DNA of 64,000 nt from Chloroflexota bacterium (lineage in GTDB: Bacteria > Chloroflexota > Anaerolineae > 4572-78 > J111): assembly GCA_016860845.1 (NCBI GenBank), contig BOKF01000008.1, positions 1 through 64,000 of the forward strand, given 5' to 3'. How positions within the stretch are numbered: position 1 is the first letter of the stretch; each line of letters opens with the position of its first letter. Below, piece by piece: positions 59,236 to 64,000 of this stretch. Below the pieces are notes generated by a model, which was not told the DNA's origin, made no database searches, and worked only from the letters and a program-made list of their open reading frames with translations. Made by a program: the position numbers and the translations under genes.

Positions 59236-61488
59236 TTAGAAGTAAACAACGTGAGGATTCAACTGTTCCTCGGTCAAGGGTTCCTCCAGGTAACCCATTT
59301 GAACCGGAACATCATATAGACGACCAGGACCAAATCTGGCCCAGTAATGCCGCAGACCGGGGACAATCACCTTCACCACATGAAGACCCAGGTCTGGCCG
59401 GGTTTGATCCAAGACCAACGTTTCTAAGCCTTTATCGTGGGCAATCCGCACACAATTCATAACATCAAGATAGAGATCGTCCTGACAACCCTGGGGGTAA
59501 TCGGCCTGAACTTTTGGGACCAGGGTTCCGTCGGGGGTCAGATAGGGCTGATTCTCAAGGGTCGCCGTCTGCCACCAGGCAAACGCGTCGGGGTTCAGAG
59601 TGCGGTAATTTTCTTTAGCCGGTTGGGCTGCAACGACTGAAGGAAGCGACTGATTGAGTTCGGTCAGGGCGCGGAGTATAGCCAGTTGGGGATCGAAGTG
59701 AGCGCCAAAACCAAAAATAATATCTTCGGTCTTGTGGGCAGTGCGGCGTGAGATAGCGGCAAAGGTGGGAATATTCAAATCGTTCGTCAGGTCAAGGACC
59801 CAGAGGTCACGCTGTAGGGTTTTATAATAGGCTGGCAGTTTCTGAAAGTACGCTTCGTCAAAACTGGCCAGATCCACGGCCGGTTTCTTGAGGCAATTGT
59901 ACCACCACAGCGCCACGCTGTCCCGTTCAACCAACTCCATGAAGCCCTGTAGAATCGCCTCTTCTTTACTGTTGCCGGCCGCGCAGCCATTCGAGTCGGC
60001 TCGGGCGAAGTTGGTCTGATATATCCGGGAATAACCGTAGTAGCAGTAAGCTGTTGGCACATAGCGCGTCTCCCCGGAGGTTAAAGACCAAACCGGACTC
60101 CAATCAATTTCTCTGGTCTCATCAAAACGGGTTGGAACCCATCTGAATGGAGAGCCATTGGCAGCCGGCTCTTGCTTCGCCAATTGGCGTTCGCTGAAAA
60201 GCATACAGCCGTTGGGATGAATAGCAGCGCTCCCCAACTCTCTGAAGCTGGCCCGGATACGGGCCTCGTCACCCTGAAAGACCCCTGAATAGCGCTCAAT
60301 AGATTCGCCCAGCGCGCTCACTTTGGCCTGGATGTCCTGTTTTCCTTTGCCGCCGGATTGGGCGCGCAGATTTTCCCGCAGGGCGTCCAGATCGTCATTG
60401 ATCAGAGCAAAACTATGGTCGGCAATATAGCCGGGTATCAAGCCCTTCTTGTCCCCTTCCAGGGTAATAGGGTGGAGACTCCCGACGATGCCGGTGATTG
60501 GGCTAAGGTGATGAGCGAGACGCTTGAAAGTCGCCTCGGGTGAGCAAAGGCGATGTCCGCCATCGCTGGTATAGAGTTTCGGTTGACTTTGCAGCTTAAG
60601 TGAGGCTGATTGTTGCGTCGAAACCAGCTTCGGATTTCCGCACTGGGGACACTGGGGCCGCCGGGTCAGAAGATGGGTTTGCATTTCGAGCGAAAGGGTA
60701 TTCAGGGCAATGATCCGGCCCGTAAGCGCTTCGCTCTGTTCAAGGACCACCCATTTTGCAATTTCGGTGGCGGCAAGCCCCAGGGCTGTTTGCAGGGTTG
60801 AGGGCAGAACAGCCAGCGAGGTAACCAGCGGGCCGGACGGGCTTTTTTTTCTTTCCAGATAACTTTCGACTTTGCGCTGCCCTTGCAGACGGTCGGCCAG
60901 ACATGCCCAACACCCGGTTTGTCCAGGGATAAAGACAGGGCCGATCCACACCTCTACTCCAACCGGTTTGACCAGCAGCCACGGCCGATGGTGCAGCAAG
61001 GCCGCTCGATTGAAGGCCTCCAAGCCAGGCTGCAAATAATCGTCAGTCAAGACCACGTCTACTTCGCCGTTATCACCACAGCCGACCCCACCGCTTTCGA
61101 GCATCGTCTTGAGAGGAGCAGGGTCAATTTGGCCAAGGGCGATCAGGGAAACTGTCCACTGCTGTAACTGCCTGGCTGCGTGCTCCGCTGCTACCCCTAG
61201 CATCCCCCAGAAGGCGGCTTGCTCTGAGGGCATGGACGGGGCGGAGTCAACAATGTACCCCTCACGCCGCAGGATCTCCAGGGCATAGAACACTTCTGCC
61301 GGGGAAAGCTGACCGGTGAGTTCAGCCATGATTTCGTCCACGGTATATTGGCCGGTGAGCAACGGCGCCAGTTTAAGGTAGGCTGCCCCTTGCAGTAAGA
61401 ACTGTTTTTTTTCGGAAAGTAAAAAAACACCCTCTGATGGTATGATTTCACACCGAAAATAGGGCTTAAAGCGCGGCCGTTGGGTCAT
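59236..61488 (-). CDS. fused TOMM cyclodehydratase (E1-like/RRE + YcaO)
   Basis: A 750-residue fusion of the C and D proteins of azoline-forming RiPP pathways. The front holds a winged-helix leader-binding segment (about 20-85) and an E1-like part with two zinc Cys pairs, CWAC (about 197) and CPQC (about 287). From about residue 330 a YcaO domain follows: SGGKGKQDIQAKVSALGESIERYSG (ATP/Mg region), RADSNGCAAGNSKEEAILQGFMELVERDSVALWW, and DLGLHVVKVIVPGLRHYW. It should bind the precursor leader and convert Ser/Thr/Cys to azolines with ATP. The C terminus ends NPHVVYF rather than the usual Pro-rich tail. It starts 58 bases after the precursor gene. Confidence 0.94.
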   Translation of the reverse strand: MTQRPRFKPYFRCEIIPSEGVFLLSEKKQFLLQGAAYLKLAPLLTGQYTVDEIMAELTGQLSPAEVFYALEILRREGYIVDSAPSMPSEQAAFWGMLGVAAEHAARQLQQWTVSLIALGQIDPAPLKTMLESGGVGCGDNGEVDVVLTDDYLQPGLEAFNRAALLHHRPWLLVKPVGVEVWIGPVFIPGQTGCWACLADRLQGQRKVESYLERKKSPSGPLVTSLAVLPSTLQTALGLAATEIAKWVVLEQSEALTGRIIALNTLSLEMQTHLLTRRPQCPQCGNPKLVSTQQSASLKLQSQPKLYTSDGGHRLCSPEATFKRLAHHLSPITGIVGSLHPITLEGDKKGLIPGYIADHSFALINDDLDALRENLRAQSGGKGKQDIQAKVSALGESIERYSGVFQGDEARIRASFRELGSAAIHPNGCMLFSERQLAKQEPAANGSPFRWVPTRFDETREIDWSPVWSLTSGETRYVPTAYCYYGYSRIYQTNFARADSNGCAAGNSKEEAILQGFMELVERDSVALWWYNCLKKPAVDLASFDEAYFQKLPAYYKTLQRDLWVLDLTNDLNIPTFAAISRRTAHKTEDIIFGFGAHFDPQLAILRALTELNQSLPSVVAAQPAKENYRTLNPDAFAWWQTATLENQPYLTPDGTLVPKVQADYPQGCQDDLYLDVMNCVRIAHDKGLETLVLDQTRPDLGLHVVKVIVPGLRHYWARFGPGRLYDVPVQMGYLEEPLTEEQLNPHVVYF

Positions 61489-61546
61489 TGTTGCCAGTTT
61501 TATAGACGGCGGGTTGGGCTGATACTGAGGAGATGCCCCTCGTTAT

Positions 61547-61795
61547 TTAGCTGTAGGAACAACTCTTTGGTGAAGACAAGGACATTCCCTGGGCAAAGGC
61601 ATGGAGTTGTTCTTCGGTCAAGTCTGCCGGTGGATCAGGGATATGGACAAAAACATCGTATTTGAAGCCAAATTTCTTTTTTGCTTCTTTGAGCGCTGCG
61701 GTGGGACTCTTCTCAAGTTTCTTCCTAAACACCTCGTCAGTCCATGCGTAAACCAGTATCTGAGCCCATTCCTTATCAGTGATCGGTGTTGCCAT
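61547..61795 (-). CDS. NHLP-type RiPP precursor peptide (TOMM substrate)
   Basis: An 82-residue precursor. Residues 1-70 form a nitrile-hydratase-alpha-like leader: DKEWAQILVYAWTDEVFRKKLEKSPTAALKEAKKKFG, FVHIPDPP and LTEEQLHAFAQG, the last in place of the usual GG-type end. Residues 71-82, MSLSSPKSCSYS, are a short Ser/Cys-rich tail with six Ser and one Cys, the natural substrates of a cyclodehydratase. AGGAG lies about eight bases before the ATG, and a promoter lies about 150 bases upstream. The cyclodehydratase gene follows by 58 bases. An alternative, a housekeeping nitrile-hydratase-like fragment, is unlikely because no catalytic Cys motif (C-x-L-C) is present. Confidence 0.9.
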   Translation of the reverse strand: MATPITDKEWAQILVYAWTDEVFRKKLEKSPTAALKEAKKKFGFKYDVFVHIPDPPADLTEEQLHAFAQGMSLSSPKSCSYS

Positions 61796-61943
61796 GACTA
61801 TATCTCCTTTAACGAATTAAACTCTTAACCAGCGAATAGACCCGTACAGTTTTTATGTTGTGAAGTGGAATAATGAAAATGGTGGGGAAGTGGAGCTGCA
61901 AGGATAATGACTGATCCTTGATTCGGCCTGCTCCTGAGGCGGG

Positions 61944-61971
61944 ATTATAACATGGTTCATGATAGGTGCAA
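61944..61971 (-). promoter_or_regulatory. sigma70-type promoter of the RiPP operon
   Basis: On the minus strand TTGCAC (61971-61966), 16-base spacer, TATAAT (61949-61944). The predicted start near 61937 gives a leader of about 140 bases to the precursor ATG at 61795. No terminator for the upstream TPR gene was found in this 242-base gap. Confidence 0.55.
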
Positions 61972-62037
61972 CTTTTTGGGCAAGGTATGGGGAACATGCG
62001 TTAAATCCGCTAGGTACTTTTAAGCGGAGACAAGGGT

Positions 62038-64000
62038 TCAACTTCGCTCTTTGCTCAATACCGCTTTTACCACCGTTTCCAGTGTATTAACCTGCCCTCT
62101 GGCGCGAACGGCTTTAATTGTTCCTGTTGGAAACTGAGGCTCCACCCCGGCCAATAGACGCGCCGCCCGATCTTGATTGTCACGGCTGCTGGCCGGATGG
62201 CTGAGGGCCAAAGCGAGAATTTCCAGGGCTTGCTCTCTTTCCGCGCCGCCCGCTTTTATCAACAGAGAAGCCAGTCCTACCAGGGCATCCAACGCACCGG
62301 GAATCGCCTGGATGTTCAGGGCCATCTGGAGGGCCTCGCCGAAATAGTCCCTGGCAGTTTGCACATCGTCGAGTTGGCTGGCCACGTAACCCAGCTTGGT
62401 GCGGGCGGAAATAGCGCCCCATTGATTGCCAATCTCTTTAAAAATAGACAAGCTTTCTTCATATAATTGTTGAGCGCCCGGGTATTCGGCCATCATTTGC
62501 ACCACATCGCCCAGGTAATTGAGGCAGAGAGCAATCCCGCGCCGGTCTCCGATTTCCTGGCAAATCGTCAGGCTTTCTTCAAAAAAGGCTTTGGCTTCAG
62601 GATACTCGCCCAGGGTATAAGCCACTTGTCCCAGGTTGTTGAGGGAGAAGGTCATACCCCGCCGGTCGCCAATCCCTTGTTTCAGGGCCAGGCTCTCCTG
62701 GCATACCTGCCGGGACCGGCTGTAATCACCTTCCAGGTAAGCCACCTGGCCCAGAATGTTGAGAGCAATGGTCAAACCCAGCGTGTCTGCCATCTCTCGG
62801 CAAAGGGCCATACTTTCCCGGCACATCTGCCGGGCCAACTCATATTCGCCCAGATGCCGGTGTACCGCCCCCAGATAATTTAGCGGAAAGATTGTTTCCC
62901 CTCGGGCTGCGGAACCAAGACGACGGAGGACGCCCAAACCCTCGTGCAGCAGCGCCTTGGCCGCCTCATGCTGGCCGAGTTGAAAAGTAAACCAGCCCTG
63001 CCGTGCCAGCAGCTTACCCAACACGATTTTGGATTTACGATTTACGATTTGCGATTTGCGATTATCACTTTCCTCTTCACTCCCACTGCTCAGGTTACTA
63101 AATTCTCCAGCTTCTCCGAGTTCCCCTGAGTTCCCCTGAGTTCCCTCGAGTTCCCATGCTTCTCCACCCTTTGCCTCCTCGCTCCCCTGCTCCCTGCCTC
63201 TCAAACTCGTCGCTGCCCAGCCGAAAGACTCGACGCCTTCCTGAAACCAACTGCGGATGTCGTAAAAATGGAACAGGCTTTCCAGGGCTGGCTCGATAAC
63301 GGTAAGGTCGTCGTGAGCAACGGCCCAGCGCCAAGCGGCCCGGACGTTCTCGATCTCGGTATTGATCTCGGCTAAGGCCTCTTTTTGTTGGCCCCCGGTC
63401 AGCAATCGTTCTTTGCCGTGCAGAAACGCCGCGTAGTATTGGCTGTGCAAGGCTTGAACTTCTTCTTTTTCCTGGGGCGTCTCGTCTAGCTTTTCGGCGG
63501 CGTACTGCCACAGGAGCAGGTGCCGGGTATAACGTCCCGTCTCAGTTCGGCGCAGCAGCGACTTGTCCACCAGGGCCAGCAGCAGCGGCAGGGTAGCGCC
63601 GACGACCTGCCTGGCCGCCTCAAGTTGAAACCCGCCCCGAAACACGGCCAACTGCCGAAAAACCCGCTGCTCTTCCCCCGACAAGAGCCGCCACGAATAG
63701 TCAAACACGGCCCGCAGGCTGCGCTGCCGTTCGGGGACATTGCGCAGTGACGTGGTTAGAAAATCGAGGTTTTGCTCGATTTCCTGGGCGATTTCCTGGC
63801 AAGAGAGCAGCCGCAGCCAGGCCGCGGCCAGTTCAATGGCCAGCGGTGTCCCTTCGGTCAGACGGCAGACGTGGACCACGCAGGGCGTTTCTGCTTCCGA
63901 AAGGACATAGCCAGGGTTGACCGTTTGGGCGCGCTGCAGAAAGAGCTGCACCGCGCTGTACGCCTCCAAGGCCGGGACCTTGGCCTGCTGCCAGCTCAGC
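62038..64000 (-). CDS. TPR/NB-ARC-type ATPase regulator, 5' end outside the window
   Basis: At least 653 residues; the frame is open through 64000, so the start lies beyond the window. The visible part begins in the winged-helix end of an NB-ARC-type ATPase (SAVQLFLQRA, LTEGTPLAIELAAAWLRLLS, RSLRAVFDYSWRLLSGEEQRVFRQLAVFRGGF) and continues as tetratricopeptide repeats of about 40 residues with a YxxARxxxxESLxLxxxxGD pattern (at least six copies). This layout belongs to large bacterial regulators whose N terminus is often a DNA-binding domain. A low-complexity insertion is in frame near residues 270-325. It is upstream of and co-directional with the RiPP operon. Confidence 0.88.
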   Translation of the reverse strand, partial: LSWQQAKVPALEAYSAVQLFLQRAQTVNPGYVLSEAETPCVVHVCRLTEGTPLAIELAAAWLRLLSCQEIAQEIEQNLDFLTTSLRNVPERQRSLRAVFDYSWRLLSGEEQRVFRQLAVFRGGFQLEAARQVVGATLPLLLALVDKSLLRRTETGRYTRHLLLWQYAAEKLDETPQEKEEVQALHSQYYAAFLHGKERLLTGGQQKEALAEINTEIENVRAAWRWAVAHDDLTVIEPALESLFHFYDIRSWFQEGVESFGWAATSLRGREQGSEEAKGGEAWELEGTQGNSGELGEAGEFSNLSSGSEEESDNRKSQIVNRKSKIVLGKLLARQGWFTFQLGQHEAAKALLHEGLGVLRRLGSAARGETIFPLNYLGAVHRHLGEYELARQMCRESMALCREMADTLGLTIALNILGQVAYLEGDYSRSRQVCQESLALKQGIGDRRGMTFSLNNLGQVAYTLGEYPEAKAFFEESLTICQEIGDRRGIALCLNYLGDVVQMMAEYPGAQQLYEESLSIFKEIGNQWGAISARTKLGYVASQLDDVQTARDYFGEALQMALNIQAIPGALDALVGLASLLIKAGGAEREQALEILALALSHPASSRDNQDRAARLLAGVEPQFPTGTIKAVRARGQVNTLETVVKAVLSKERS
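63028..63200. repeat. low-complexity insertion inside the TPR regulator gene
   Basis: GGATTTACGATTTACGATTT-type units (63028-63065) and GAGTTCCCCT-type units (63116-63160) follow each other in frame. Read on the minus strand they give words such as NRKSQIVNRKSKI and a Gly/Glu/Ser-rich stretch unlike the flanking TPRs. Confidence 0.7.

Noticed and set aside
61809..61997. Second precursor peptide with a PKSCTYHEPC word resembling the core PKSCSYS
   Set aside because: No leader-type sequence, and the codons overlap the operon promoter; the likeness over five residues is probably chance, though a decayed duplicate cannot be excluded.
1..64000. CRISPR arrays, phage or insertion-sequence genes, rRNA or tRNA
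   Set aside because: No regularly spaced repeats, transposase or integrase motifs, or cloverleaf-like sequences were recognised by eye; a tRNAscan or Infernal run would be needed to exclude small RNAs.

Overview
The window looks like a chromosomal segment of an aerobic member of the Chloroflexota (Anaerolineae/Caldilineae-like). This is inferred from gene content: very long GAF-rich histidine kinases, a DUF2207 membrane protein, a kinase/AAA/cyclase giant, a secreted protease ending in an FLPLL-type tail, and GC-rich palindromes inserted in frame into genes. No rRNA, tRNA, CRISPR array, phage or insertion sequence was recognised.

Left part (about 0.2-17.3 kb, all plus strand). An amidase is followed by a cbb3-type cytochrome c oxidase locus. 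It holds a diheme cytochrome, CcoN, CcoO, two small membrane subunits (the second resembles the CcoP membrane anchor), a SafE/DsbD-type membrane protein, the copper ATPase CcoI, a MerE-like metal-transport protein, several small membrane proteins and a CcoG/NapH-type iron-sulfur protein. Then come a formylglycine-generating-enzyme-like protein, an NrnA-type DHH phosphoesterase, a small unknown protein, an FmdB-type zinc ribbon and a PEP/pyruvate-binding protein.

Middle part (17.4-44.4 kb) is dominated by signalling. A minus-strand block encodes four histidine kinases, a NarL-type regulator, a receiver-only regulator and a receiver-less OmpR-type DNA-binding protein. After a secreted metalloprotease, an RluE-type pseudouridine synthase, a cupin and a MEMO-family protein comes a plus-strand unit of response regulator, solute-binding lipoprotein and Cache histidine kinase. 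Next are small membrane proteins with a consensus promoter, DUF2207, UspA and HMA-like genes, a histidine-phosphatase homologue and a divergent LuxR regulator/GAF kinase pair.

Right part (44.5-64 kb). A sugar-type cluster (HAD phosphatase, GH35-like hydrolase, cupin, beta-hydroxyacid dehydrogenase, enolase-superfamily enzyme) is followed by an 1803-residue Ser/Thr kinase-AAA-TPR-GAF-cyclase protein and the most striking locus: an azole-forming RiPP (TOMM) cluster. Read right to left it encodes a nitrile-hydratase-type leader precursor with a Ser/Cys-rich 12-residue tail, a fused YcaO cyclodehydratase, a SagB-type dehydrogenase, a PhyH-family dioxygenase and a flavin amine oxidase. A TPR regulator upstream of it runs off the window end.
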